Shown here piece by piece: positions 33,416 through 44,556 of a DNA stretch of 64,000 nt (positions are counted from its first letter, which is position 1; the number at the start of each line of letters is the position of its first letter). Below the pieces are notes generated by a model. It made no database searches. It was not told the origin of the DNA and worked only from the letters and a program-made list of their open reading frames with translations. The position numbers were made by a program, and so were the translations under genes. Origin of the DNA: Ganoderma boninense (Eukaryota > Basidiomycota > Agaricomycetes > Polyporales > Polyporaceae); assembly GCA_002900995.3 (NCBI GenBank), contig CM035312.1, positions 248,001 through 312,000 of the forward strand, given 5' to 3'.

Positions 33416-35840
33416 TCACAATGGGATGCCATGTGCCTGCTTGACGAGGTCCGACGCCCGCTCAGCAATTGCGTACACAGGTGCCTGGAGATGCGCCCCG
33501 AAGATATGCGGCTGAAAGCGGTGCCGTCAGCAGTGTACGGTGTACCTATCGCAGATACGTGCGCGACGCCACCGAAAACGCGAACACTCACGAATATCGA
33601 CGCGTCGACGATCCGCAGCCCGGACACGTTCTCCACGAGGAGGTGCGAGTCGACGACGCCCGAGCCCAACTCGGACGTCGACATCCGCGCGGTGCCCATC
33701 GGGTGCCGGAACGTCGCAACCTGGTCGGCGATGTACGCGTGAATCGCCGCGTCCGTCGTCGTGTTTACGGCATCCGCGAAGGGCCTGATGACGAAGTCCG
33801 TCCATGCGGGGGCCGCGGCGAAGCGGTGTGCGGCCTTGACCGCCTCCGTCAGCGTGGCGAGGTCCGAGCGCGTCTGCATGAACGCGGGGTCGATGAGCGG
33901 CGCGTCGAACGCGGACGCCGATGCGAGCCGCACAGATCCGCCTGCGAGGAAGGGGCACAGAGGGACAAAGAGGGAGCATCAGAATCCGGACGGCCACGCG
34001 CGAGGGTAGTGTGAGAGGAGGACACGTGGGACGTACGGGACGTCGGTGCGACGAGCGCGACGCACATGCTCATGAAGCTGCCGGTGGCGGGTTCGGGCTG
34101 CGTGAAGGAGAGGAAGGAGTTCTGCGCGAAGAAGAGCGAAGCCTGATGTCAGGAAGGGCATCCGTGCGAACACATTGGGCACAACGCACGCCAAAAGTGA
34201 GCTCGAAGTGCGGCGACGCGGGCCCTGCGCTCGCGTCGCCAAACTCGCGCAGGACGGAGGAGTCGCGCGGGAGCCGGAACCAGCCGATCTGATTGCCCCC
34301 CGGGTTGTTGGCGAGGACGCCCTGCTTCGTGGCGTTGTAGACCGCGGCGGCCGCGTCGAGGAGATCTGGGCTCCGGCTGAGGGGGTCGAGCGTGTCGTTC
34401 GTGTTCACCTGCCACTGCAGCGGGACCCACGGGTGGTCCTGCATGTGCTTGCCCACGTCAGGGGCGTCGACGGCCGTGGCGATCCCGTGCGCCGCGAGCT
34501 CCCCCGCGTCGCCGATGCCGGACACCATCAGAATCTGCGGGGTGCCGATGGACCCTGCGCGGTGGAGGTGCAACGAGTCAGCATGCGAGAGCTGAGCTGG
34601 CGGCGCGGTTCGGGGCCATTACTTACCTGCGGAGAGGATGACCTCCTTCTTCGCGTGGATTTGCATCCGCGCCCCTGCGTTACATAACACGCCGAAACAA
34701 TTAGCTGGAGTCCCACAGCCAGGAGCAGATGAACTGCGGGAGGCTGCACAGACAGACAGACATACCTGATGCCGACTGTGCGAGCTCGACGCCCAAAAAG
34801 ACGGGGTTGCGCCCCTTCCGCCCAGTCTGCACCAGACGCGTCACACGCGTCCCGATCAGGACGTCCAGGTTCTTCCGATCCAGTGTGTCCTGGTCGAGAA
34901 ACGCCGTGGCGGCGCTGCTGCGCACGCCATGCCCGATCGTGGACTGCAGCCACCCGACCCCGAGCGGGTTCCCCGAGTTCATGTCGAGGTTGAACGGGAA
35001 CTCGGCAGCGAGCTCCGACGTCGTCTGCAGCACCCGCGCGTCGAGCACGCTCGCGTTGCCGGGCAGGCTCGTCAGGACGGGCCCGGTTTTCCCGTGGACC
35101 GCGGGGTTGATCTCGCCGTGCGTGTCGTGGCCGTCGGCGGGCGGCGTCAGCGTCTCGGTCTGCAGAGGGATGTGATGCGCAGTTAGCGTGGTGCTGTGGA
35201 CTCTCATAACAGGTATGAATCGGGGGAGGCGGAGGCGGAGGCGCGCGCTTGCCTTGAGGATGTAGGGAAGCATCGCCTTCCACGACCAGCCCTCGTCCCC
35301 GGAGATGCGCGCGAGCCTATCGAACTCGTCGGATGACCCGCGTGTGTAGAACATGAAGTCTGGAACACCGGTCAACTCGCACTCCAGCGGATCGATGGAT
35401 GAATAGGGTGAGCTCACTGGTGGAGGTGCTGCCGCCGAGGACATGGCCGCGTGGATACGAGAGGGTCCGGTTCTGGAGTGCCTTCTGTGGCACGGTGGTG
35501 TAGTTCCAATCGAAGGACGGGGGAATGTCGACGACAAAGTAAGGGACCTGAATGTCCCTGACGTCGGGCCCGTCCGTGTTACTGAGGCGAAGTGTGAGTA
35601 TGGTAAATACGGGCAGGACTCGTTGGTGCCTCCGTACCTTCTCCCCGCCTCAACGACGAGGACGTTGGTCGCCGAGTGCTCCGTCAAGCGATGTGCTAGG
35701 ACGGATCCGGCAGTGCCTCCGCCGATGATGACGAAGTCGTATGACTTGTTCGCCACTAGCGTTGGGTCTGTGATGAGGGACGCTGAGCCATGCCTAAGCA
35801 AGTACAGCAGGCTGATGAGAGAAGAATGGCGAAGCAGCAT
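33416..35840 (-). CDS. Secreted GMC oxidoreductase (aryl-alcohol oxidase-like, AA3)
   Basis: Extracellular FAD enzyme of the glucose-methanol-choline family, likely an H2O2-producing alcohol oxidase. The start [13 protein letters not shown] opens a signal peptide ending near G-S-A-S. The ADP-binding motif is [10 protein letters not shown], and the first GMC signature lies around [13 protein letters not shown]. The second signature is [15 protein letters not shown]. Both active-site histidines are present, in F-R-H-P-M-G-T-A and [10 protein letters not shown]. Many short introns occur; the last joins D-A-S-I-F to P-H-I-F-G. An in-frame Met 18 codons upstream would precede the signal peptide and is less likely. 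Such enzymes feed peroxide to ligninolytic peroxidases in white-rot fungi, but none is in this window. Confidence 0.9.
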
Positions 35841-37208
35841 CTTGGAGCGGAAGGTTCTGCGAGAGTCGGGACGAAGGCCGTCTCGAGGGTCCACCTAGAT
35901 AAATAGTTGAACAAGCACGCGGCGCAAAGCTGTGCTCGGAAAAGCACAGTTCTCCGTTAAGAAATTGCTGGGACCTGGGAGCAGGAACACGGATGCTGAC
36001 TCGCCTGGTAAAGACTATACAGCCGCGTGAGGCCGTGCGATCGGAAGTAGTGTTGCGTGTTCCTAGGCCTGAGCGCATTGATAGGACGAGCTGAAAAGCT
36101 TGAAACATAGATAGAATAAAGGAACTCCTGTCTCCACAGCGTCACATCTGCCTGTGAAACGTTGGCGGACACCGGTCTCCGCCCATGACCTTTTAGGGTG
36201 TCCTGATCACCTTAGGACCCGTCGTTGGCGAATGACATACGGCTTCTGACCAATGAACAGACGGGATCACTGTGGCCCTGCACGCGTCGCATAGCGCGGC
36301 CTACACGGCAAAATAGAGGTTGGACTTAGATCGACCGCTGTGAAATTTGTGGACAGCAGGTACATACGAGACGGAGCCGAGAGCAGCGCCGGGGTGTATG
36401 CGCCGTGGGGGCAACCGACCTGAGAATGTTGCTTCGCAGCTTGTGTTCGTCTATATGACGGGGGAGGAGGGAGCGGGGAGCAGTTTGCTCGGAGCTGTGA
36501 AGGCCTACACGAAGGCGTCTACGTGAAATCCGGACTCATCCGGCCTCTGCAGAGTCATTACTGCGAGATCCACGGGCCCACTAACATCGGGTATGGGAGC
36601 ATCGGCGCACTGCTTGTGCGGCTATGCAAGAGAGAAGAAATGGGTGGGCAGCCGAGGGTCAGAAGGGAGAGACTGCGTACCTCCCCCCGTATACCTCTTC
36701 CTATCAGACTTCGGAGGGGCCTATCAGTGCGAACAATATTAGTTTCCATACAAGAAACAGTTAGATATCTTGGCAGGAGTCCGAAGGTGGGATCGCCGGA
36801 AGCTCAGAATCCCGATACAGCGATTACTTGTGATCCCAAACTTGTGAGGGCCAGGGACTGAGGTCAGAGGTGGGCTTCGCGGGCGGTCATGATGAGATGC
36901 TCACTGTCAGTGTTTCCCTGACCACAATGATACCGACACTGCCGCCTGCATCACAAGAACTGTGCTCATGGTCGTCCCATCTACTCTCCGTCACGAGCAC
37001 AACGAGTCGCTGCGAAATTTTGAGCAGTCGGATTTGTTCACGTGTCGCATTCTCGCAAAGCCAGCGATTGAAGGGCTTAGAAGAAGGAATAGAACGGCTT
37101 GTCAATAGAAAAGCGATGCATATAATGAGCAGAGAATGTCGTCGGCGTCGGCGTCGTCGTCGTCGTCGTTCGAGTTGAAGCCGGCGTCGCCAACAAAGCT
37201 CTGTGACC

Positions 37209-37216
37209 TGACGTCA
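37209..37216. promoter_or_regulatory. CRE palindrome TGACGTCA upstream of condensin gene
   Basis: A perfect 8-bp CRE (ATF/CREB-type bZIP site) lies 187 bp upstream of the ATG. A half-site-like GTGAC precedes it and several GTCAC words follow within 60 bp. Confidence 0.5.
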
Positions 37217-37235
37217 CGCCCGATTCCACCGCGAG

Positions 37236-37241
37236 CACGTG
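37236..37241. promoter_or_regulatory. CACGTG E-box upstream of condensin gene
   Basis: A perfect CACGTG (bHLH-type site), 20 bp downstream of the CRE and 162 bp upstream of the condensin ATG. Confidence 0.4.
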
Positions 37242-37402
37242 ACTAGCGCGTCACGAGTCACACCACGCGACGCGTCTCTACGCGGTTCGTCGGCCTCTCC
37301 TCTGGCCTAAGCTAATCCTTAAAGACTAAGTCCTTTGTGCTCGCCCCACTCCTTGCGCTCGAACCCCTTCTCTCTTTCTCTATCCTGCGGGGCGTCTTTG
37401 AC

Positions 37403-40400
37403 ATGCCCGCCCGCAATACCGCCCCCTTCGACCTCGAATCGCTCAAGACCGCCCTCCCAAAGATATTCGACCAAGTTCAGAACACCACCGCAAACCACCA
37501 GAAGAACTTCATCGCGCTCTACAAGCTACATACAGAGGCAGAGAAGATACAACCTTCAGCGCAGAATGGACGGAGCACAAAGATTGTAGGCGAGAAGGCG
37601 TTTTGGGACGTCTTCGACGACTTGGCGCTGCGTGTCGTGGATGTGAAGAAGGGCAACGCAGTCGCGGACAGGGTGATCAAGTTCATGGCTGGGTATTCCA
37701 AGTTTGCAGCTGAGAAAGGTGAGTCGCTTCAGCGCCCTTCTTAGACTTGTTCCGACCCTCCCCCGCCCGGCCTTAGATGTCGAATTCCGGAAGGCCAACG
37801 ATATGGACCAGGACGAAGACACCTTCACGGACCGTTTCCTCTCCCATACCGTTCGCCTCTTCCTAGGAGGCTGCACTGCCAAGAACAAGGTCGTCCGTAT
37901 GCGCGTCCTGCAGTGCATAGCGGAGATCATTGGCAGCCTCAAATTGCTCGAGTACTGGTTTGCCTTTCGTCGAATGCTGCAACGCCACACTAACAACTGA
38001 GCAGTGACGATCTCTTCGTTGACCTCCGTACGGCCCTCCTGGACCGGCTGCGAGACAAAGAGCCCGCAGTCCGCGCGCACGCGGTCAGTGCTCTCTGTGC
38101 TCTCATGACCACGGAAGATCCTCTAGACCTCAAGGACGACGAACCGACCATTTCGGACATGCTGATCGAGACCATGACATATGACACTGCTGCGTGAGTC
38201 TCCTTTTTGACGCCTTTCGTTATACACTACGTCCGAAACCTGTGCTTCCATGACCTCCAATGGAACTGGAGCTTGTTCGGAGCATACAAGGCCCATGAAC
38301 CGGGAGGGGCCGAAGTCTGGGTGGCACAATGTCAGCCTCTCCCGGATGTCAGTGGGGACTCCAAACCTCCGGAGAGGTTCCATTTCCACGTTTATGACAT
38401 CCTGAGCCTACATGAGGCTGGCTGTGGCAGTTTGGATGTCGGAAGGATGCTTCCCGATTGATAACTTGTCGCGCCTGGCGGGGGGTCCTGTCGGTGACCT
38501 GTAACTCCGATGCGGAGGGCGAGCAATCTCTCACCATTGCTCCAAGAAGTGCTTGCGCATCATGGTTCAAGTGGGAAGGGCAGTGATAGAAGAGCTTGGG
38601 TATGTTCGGTGCCACCGGATGTGGGCTTCCTGAAGCTCGCTTTTCGCCTCGCATGAGGTACTTCGTGGATGCGAGGCGATGCCTCGTACCCAGGCTATAC
38701 AGCAGAGAATGTCTGCCGCAGACAGCTTGGGCAGATTAGCCCCCAATAAGTCCTTCAGGGGAGGCATGTGAATGTGTCTTGAGACATCGATGCTGCCAGT
38801 GAGCACTTGACGAAGGGAAGCCCTTCCGTCTGTGTCAGTGGAAGTCGGAAGCTCCCATGCATCATATGGTGAAACCTGACTGGCAGTTCTGGCGGTGTTC
38901 TGGAGGGGCACTGTGGCGACTCTTCTTCGTCTGCCAGTTACGTTGATTCAGTGTTGGCAGTCGAACATCACGTCAAACGTCGGTAGCCTCAGATCCTCCC
39001 ATGGCTTGTACTTGGCGCAATACGGCGCAACGCTGTCTTTCCATACTTTCATTCCCCAGCGTTCGGGGGTCTAGGACGGTATCCGTATCTGGACACCCTG
39101 CTGCCCATCGACGCTCCCCCACCAGCATTTGGCCACCTCTTACTTGGGGAATCTGAATAATGCTTGACTATATGCGCGAAATCGTGTGGCACCGTTGTCG
39201 AACGTAGATTCTTCTTTTTTTGCGCTTTCGTGCCTGGTATTTGGGCCTAACGCAGCCCACCCCCCGATCCCTTGTCGACGATGCAACTAACACAAACCCT
39301 CTGCCAGCGAGGTCCGCCGTGCGGTGATCACCAAGCTGCGCGCCTCGACGCCCTTCCTCCCGGACATCCTCGCGCGCACGCGCGACACGGACGCGACGAA
39401 CCGCAAGCTCGTGTACACGCACGTCCTCGAGAAGCACTGCACGGGCTCGAGCGACGACGCGCGCGTCGGCTTCACGCACCCGCGCGCGCTGAGCATCGCG
39501 CAGCGCGAGCTCATCGTGCGCAACGGCCTGGGGGACCGCGAGGACGCCGTGAAGAAGGCCGCCGCGCAGCTGCTCGCCGCGTGGGTCGACGTCGTGCGCG
39601 CGGACGGGTCGCGCCCGCCGAAGAGCGAGGAGCAGACGAAGGCGGAGAGGGGCGCGGAGATCATCGTCGACCTCGTCGCGTTCCTGAACCTGTTCGACCT
39701 GACGGAGGGCACCGTCGCGGAGGACGCGCTGGGCAGCGTGTTCGACACGCGGATGGACATTTTCGAGCACATCGAGTTTCCTGGTGCGTCTCCTTTTCTC
39801 TTCTCTTCTTATCTTGACCTGTGGATTATGGTTATATGCGCCGTGCTGACTGGCGTGTGCGATGCTGCTGCTAGACGAGTACTGGACAGACCCGACGCCG
39901 GAACGCGCGTTCCTCGCGCGAGTGTTCTTCGAGAAGTGCATCGCGAAGGACGCGCGGCTGCGCCTCAATGACACGCTCCCCGTCACGACGCACATGATGT
40001 TCCGCATCCAGGCCGTGTACAACTCGCTCATCGAGCACATCCAGGCCGACGCCGCGCGCCAGGCCTCCCTGGTCGTCGACGACGAGGACGCGGACGCGGC
40101 GCGCGAGGAGGTGCGGCTCGACCTCGAGCTGACCGTCGCGGAGCTGCTCAGGCTCGCGGTGAACCTCGACTACGGGGACGAGATGGGGCGCCGGAAGATG
40201 TTCATGCTCGTGCAGGGCATGCTTGCGCAGGAGTTCCTCCCCGAGGAGCTGCTCGCGCGCCCGCTCGACGTGCTCCGCGTGCTGTCGGAGAGCGAGAAGG
40301 ACCTCATCCGCGTCGTCGTCGAGGTCGTGCAGGAGCTGCGCGACGTCCCGAGGAGGAGGGCGGGGGCGGTGGCGAGGGCGAGGGGGTGAAGCCGGAGGCG

Positions 40401-42973
40401 GAGGAGACGATGATAGACGCGGACGCGGACGAGACGATGACGGAGATGGGCGGGAGCCCGCGGAAGGGTAGGCCGCCGCAGAAGCCGGTCGAGCAGCTCA
40501 CGCCCGAGCAGAAGGCGAGGCGCGACACGATTGACTTGCGGTGCCTCTCGCTGTGCATTGGCATGTTGGAGAGGGTTAACAGTGTGAGTACTGTGGCTTT
40601 ACTTCTGTGGACAGGGTTTTCTGACTGCCAGCACAGACATTCGAGGAGAACGAGGTTCTCGAGGGTGTGCTTGTCGACTTGATTATTCCTGCGGTCAAGA
40701 GGCGGGAGATGGCCCTACGCGAGAGGGGCCTGACATGCTTGGGACTCTGCTGCCTCATCGCACGCGTACGTATCGTTCACTTTCATGTGCTCCGTCTCTC
40801 AAGTTTTTGAGCTTGTTTTCTTGCAGAAAATGGCGAGCTCGTCCTTCCAGCTGTTCCTCCAGCAGGTCAAGGCTGCCCCCGAGGTGCTGAAGGTACGGGT
40901 GCTGCAGATCATCTTCGACATCCTCATGGTGCACGAGGGCGTGTTCCTCGGGCCGAACAGCGCGAACAACGAGAAGATCATCGTTTTCCTGCTCTCGCTG
41001 TTCGAGGGCGAGGAGAGCGACAAGGTGCAGGCGGTACTGGCCGTCGGCATCGCGAAGCTCATGCTCGCGGGCCTCGTTACCGACGAGAGCGTGCTGCAGT
41101 CGCTTGTGCTCGTCTTCATCTCGCCCGAGACGGTGGGCAACCAGGAGCTCCGGCAGTGCCTGGCGTACTTCTTCCCGGTCTACTCGTACTCGTCCGTTGC
41201 GAACCAGCGCAGGATGCAATCGGTAGGCCCGTTCTCCTGTGCTGGGGTTGAAGATGCCTGTCCGCTGATGACAGGTGCTTTGGACAGATCTTCCCGCAGC
41301 TCTTCGATCAAGTGGTGAAAGCGTTCCGTAACTGGGAAGGCGAAGAGGACATGGTGTCTCCATCACAGGTTGCTGTGATGCTGGTCGACTGGACCGATCC
41401 TTTCAAAGCTTCGTACGTCATCTAGTATTTCTTAAACCTTTTTTGTGTTCTAAACCAATTTCGAACCTGCAGGGAGACGATGAAGGGGGTCCGAAGAGAA
41501 CCCCACAAAGACCCTATCCACATTGACCTTGCGGTCGATATCGTGAGGGCTGCGCTGGCCGGAGAATACGACAGCAGTAAGCGGGATCTCGATGGTTATC
41601 GAACGTGATCTGACGCTATTACAGAGGACGAGAAGAAGGCCCTGTGCCAGATGCTTGGCAAACTATATCTTCCAGACGAAGCTGACGACGAGAAGCTCCG
41701 GACGCTCAAGCTTCTCGTCACCAGCCTTCGTTCCGTAAGTGTCACCTCTTCTCCAATTGTGTTCGTCCTGCGCAATCACAGCTCATTAAGCAACCCATCA
41801 GCGCCGCCCACCACGCGACACGGCTTCGAAGAATGCGGTGATCAAGTTCGACAACGCGCTGTCGAAGAAGTACGAGAAGCAGCTCGAGAACTTCAGTGAA
41901 GACGAATTGAGGAAGCTCGAGGAGCTCAAGGATCTCTTCGAGTTCCTTGACGACATCATCCCGCTAGAAGACGACGAAGACGATCCACCAAAGAAGGGCA
42001 GAAAACGGTATGGATCTTCTCGTTCCTATTCTCGACCCGATTCCCCGATCACGCAATGCTGTATCCTGACCCTTGGCTCCAATATCGTCGATCTCTTCCC
42101 TGCAGACGTTCCATGAGCGTTGCCACAACGACGACGACGACAAGCGCTACTTCGGGCGACCGCAGCCCGCCGCCGTCTCCCCGCGTCAAGTCCAAAGCGA
42201 AGTGCGTCGAACTCCTGGGCCCCCTGCTCCGGCTCCGTCGTCGTTGCCGGTATGACCGCATGCTGCAGACACTGATACGCTCTATCTTTCCGCCTGCAGG
42301 CGACGCCGTCTCTCACAGTCCGACGACGAGTCTGATGACGATGATGATGCCCGCACCGAAACGTCACGAGCGTCGCCAGCCGCTACGCCCGCGCCCACCC
42401 GGGCGATGCCGAGGCGCAATGCGTGAGTGTACCGTCCAGTGGACGGGTTATTCAGTTGCCCATCCCCGGTGCTTCGGGAACTGTCGCTGACGTAGAGTTC
42501 AAATTTTGCTCCCGTCGCCGGGACCCTGCAGGGCTGAAAAAGGCAAGAGCGCGACGAAGAAGGCGTTCCAGCAGCCCATCGTTATCAGCTCTGATGAAGA
42601 CGAGGACGAAGATGACGAAGACGAAGACGCCGACGAAGATGAAGAGGAATACGAGCGCCACGAAGCTACCCCAGTTGCGAAGCCGAGGCAGGCCGGCGCG
42701 AGGCGGTGGGTTTGACGTTCACTGCGGCTGCTATTCCGAGCCACTGACTAAGAAGCATGCGAATCCCTGTCGCAATCGTGCCGTTTTTATTGGGCTTGCA
42801 GGGCTGCTCCTGCGCGGAAGCCGTCGAGGGCGCGCCAAGAAGCACAGGTTGATGAGGACATCGACGACATGCTGGAAGAAGGGAACGTTACCAAGGACAG
42901 CATCATGGACTCGTCGGAAGACGAGGAAGACGAAGCAGACGAAGAGGAAGAGGAAGTCGACAATATCCTATGA
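37403..42973 (+). CDS. YCG1: Condensin complex HEAT-repeat subunit 3 (CAP-G / Ycg1 / Cnd3)
   Basis: Nuclear subunit of condensin that binds DNA and the kleisin to compact mitotic chromosomes. It starts M-P-A-R-N-T-A-P-F-D-L. HEAT repeats follow: L-R-D-K-E-P-A-V-R-A-H-A, R-R-A-V-I-T-K-L-R, L-G-D-R-E-D-A-V-K-K-A-A. The Cnd3 C-terminal domain is recognisable by R-C-L-S-L-C-I-G-M-L-E-R-V and R-E-M-A-L-R-E-R-G-L-T-C-L-G. The C-terminal third is low-complexity, Ser/Arg- and Asp/Glu-rich, ending V-D-N-I-L. More than ten introns occur. One is 1,113 nt (38195-39307), about twenty times the local norm, and contains degenerate antisense coding sequence. Around 40350 the frame changes in a Gly/Glu-rich stretch without a normal intron. 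The rest of the gene is intact on both sides. Confidence 0.9.
38210..39290 (-). pseudogene. Antisense gene relic inside the 1.1-kb condensin intron
   Basis: The long intron carries three protein-like minus-strand stretches in different frames, broken by stops and shifts. They lie at about 39060-38950 (R-W-G-M-K-V-W-K-D and K-Y-K-P-W-E-D-L-R-L-P-T-F-D), 38911-38567 (L-K-D-L-L-G-A-N-L-P-K-L) and 38400-38215 (C-H-P-D-F-G-P-S-R-F-M-G). The leucine-spaced segment resembles the repeat region of agaricomycete F-box/LRR proteins, but the family assignment is a guess. The sequence is probably an inserted gene fragment tolerated because splicing removes it. Confidence 0.4.
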
Positions 42974-43145
42974 CGGTGACTCCGAGTCCGAGTCACGTCG
43001 TCCGCGCATTCTGGAGTACGGGTGCGGCGGTCTATCATGCACATGCGTTTCCTCCATCTACTATATTATCTTATTCCGTGCTCCGATGTTGTATTGTATT
43101 AGACCTCGCTTTGTATCTTGCACTCCCATATCCTTCACGACACGG

Positions 43146-43694
43146 TCATGCGACGTTGACGATGATTCCGGTGGTTCCCAGAGCCGGGATTTTGTTGGCC
43201 TGCCAGAAGGAAGTTTGCCGTAAGCCCGGGTATGTCCTGTGGACGGTGAGAGACTGCTGACTTACGCCGATCATCTGCAGGTGCGTGAGACTGAGGATGC
43301 TCGGGCCAGTCAACACATTGTCGGGTACGACCACGGTGAAATTCTGGTGCGGGCCCTCCTGCGGGAGGCTCGGATCTCGCTGCGGATCGAAGAGGGACCT
43401 CAGCAGGATGGTCCCGACTCCGCTTTCACCCGGAACGACATCGGTGCAGGGGGTGTCGAGGCATGGTTGAAGGCCAAGGACGATTGCAATCTGAACAGCG
43501 CCGCTTAGAGATGGCTGGAAGGGTGTCAGAAGAGTGCTCCTCTACGCAAGGACACGAGCACGCACGGCCTGGTGCACATCCACGATGAGCTGACTGCCGG
43601 GGGTGATAGTAGAGCCATTGGTCGGCGAGATGATGGACGCCAGCTGCGCGAAGGCGGACGCTGCGAGAGAGGCGACGACGACGAATGTCTTCAT
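43146..43694 (-). CDS. Small secreted protein of an agaricomycete family, 143 aa
   Basis: Three phase-0 exons (43694-43566, 43514-43266, 43199-43146) code 143 aa. Residues 1-17 (M-K-T-F-V-V-V-A-S-L-A-A-S-A-F-A-Q) are a clear signal peptide. The mature part has I-S-P-T-N-G-S-T-I-T-P-G, two Cys in L-Q-P-C-L-D-T-P-C and N-glycosylation sequons N-G-S and N-F-T. The layout fits a family of small secreted proteins common in polypores, whose function is unknown; effector-like or cell-surface roles have been guessed. It is compact and intact. It lies 172 bp downstream of the condensin stop, in convergent orientation. Confidence 0.8.
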
Positions 43695-44556
43695 CCTTGG
43701 CTGCGGCTGTCTTCTTAGGTTCAAGGTTGCTACTTGGTCCCGTCTCCGAGTCCTTGCTGTTTGCTGTACTGTCACTGTCCCTCAGACCGGGCACTTATAC
43801 TGCAGAGGTGGGCGGGGAAGTGGCATCTTCAGGCCGTCTATGATCGTCTGCTCACGGCAGGAGAAGGCCTGAAACTCTACGACTCTTATGGCCGCTGAGA
43901 ATAATGTCAAGACTCGACTTGGGACACCGGCATCGCATGCCCGCGGCGGAGCGCCTTTACGACAACACAGCGAGCAACCTGTGGCAGGACGCTGAAGCAG
44001 TGCCCAGGCTCGGTAAGTTCCTATGACGGAGTCTTCAGAGGACCGTGACAGCCTCGCCGATTCTGCACCGTCTCGAACGTCCGTATGAATGGCCAAGCTC
44101 ATCGTCCAATGTCACCGGGTGTCACCGTCGACGACGGGCCTGACACCGGACTGAACGCGTACTTACCGATCGTGGTCGTATGTCGCGTGATCGGGGCTAT
44201 GGCTCCTCTGGGCGGTAAGTACGGGTTATCTTCCGGCCTGTGATCGACTTTTATATGACGCGATTAGCAGGGCGAGCAGCATTCGTCGTCGTCGACTTCA
44301 GTGGTGGTGCGCTGCTGTCACGGTGGGCGAGGGCGGACACCTGAAGCGTCGGCGGATAGCGCCCCCGCCCCCCTGCATTTTTCCTCTGTCTGCACAGTCA
44401 GTACGTCTGTACTTATCTGTATGTATGTTCTGTGTCTGTGGGGCTCGGCTGGCGATCGATCCAGCGAACGAAAGAACATTCCGAGATGAACTCATAGCAC
44501 CTCGCGATGCGTTTCATGGAGAAGTCGAGGATCGAATGTTGGTATCACAGCTATGG
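43695..44556. other. Spacer between secreted protein and allantoinase
   Basis: 862 bp between two minus-strand genes, holding the secreted-protein promoter and the allantoinase 3' flank. No other feature is recognised. Confidence 0.5.
43794..43799 (-). promoter_or_regulatory. TATA-like box of the small secreted protein gene
   Basis: TATAAG on the minus strand, 100 bp upstream of the ATG at 43694. Confidence 0.5.

Larger units (their letters stand above)
35841..37402. other. Intergenic region between GMC and condensin genes
   Basis: A 1.56-kb divergent spacer. It holds the GMC promoter on the left, a trinucleotide GTC-type run at about 37139-37172, and the condensin promoter on the right. 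No gene is supported. Confidence 0.5.
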
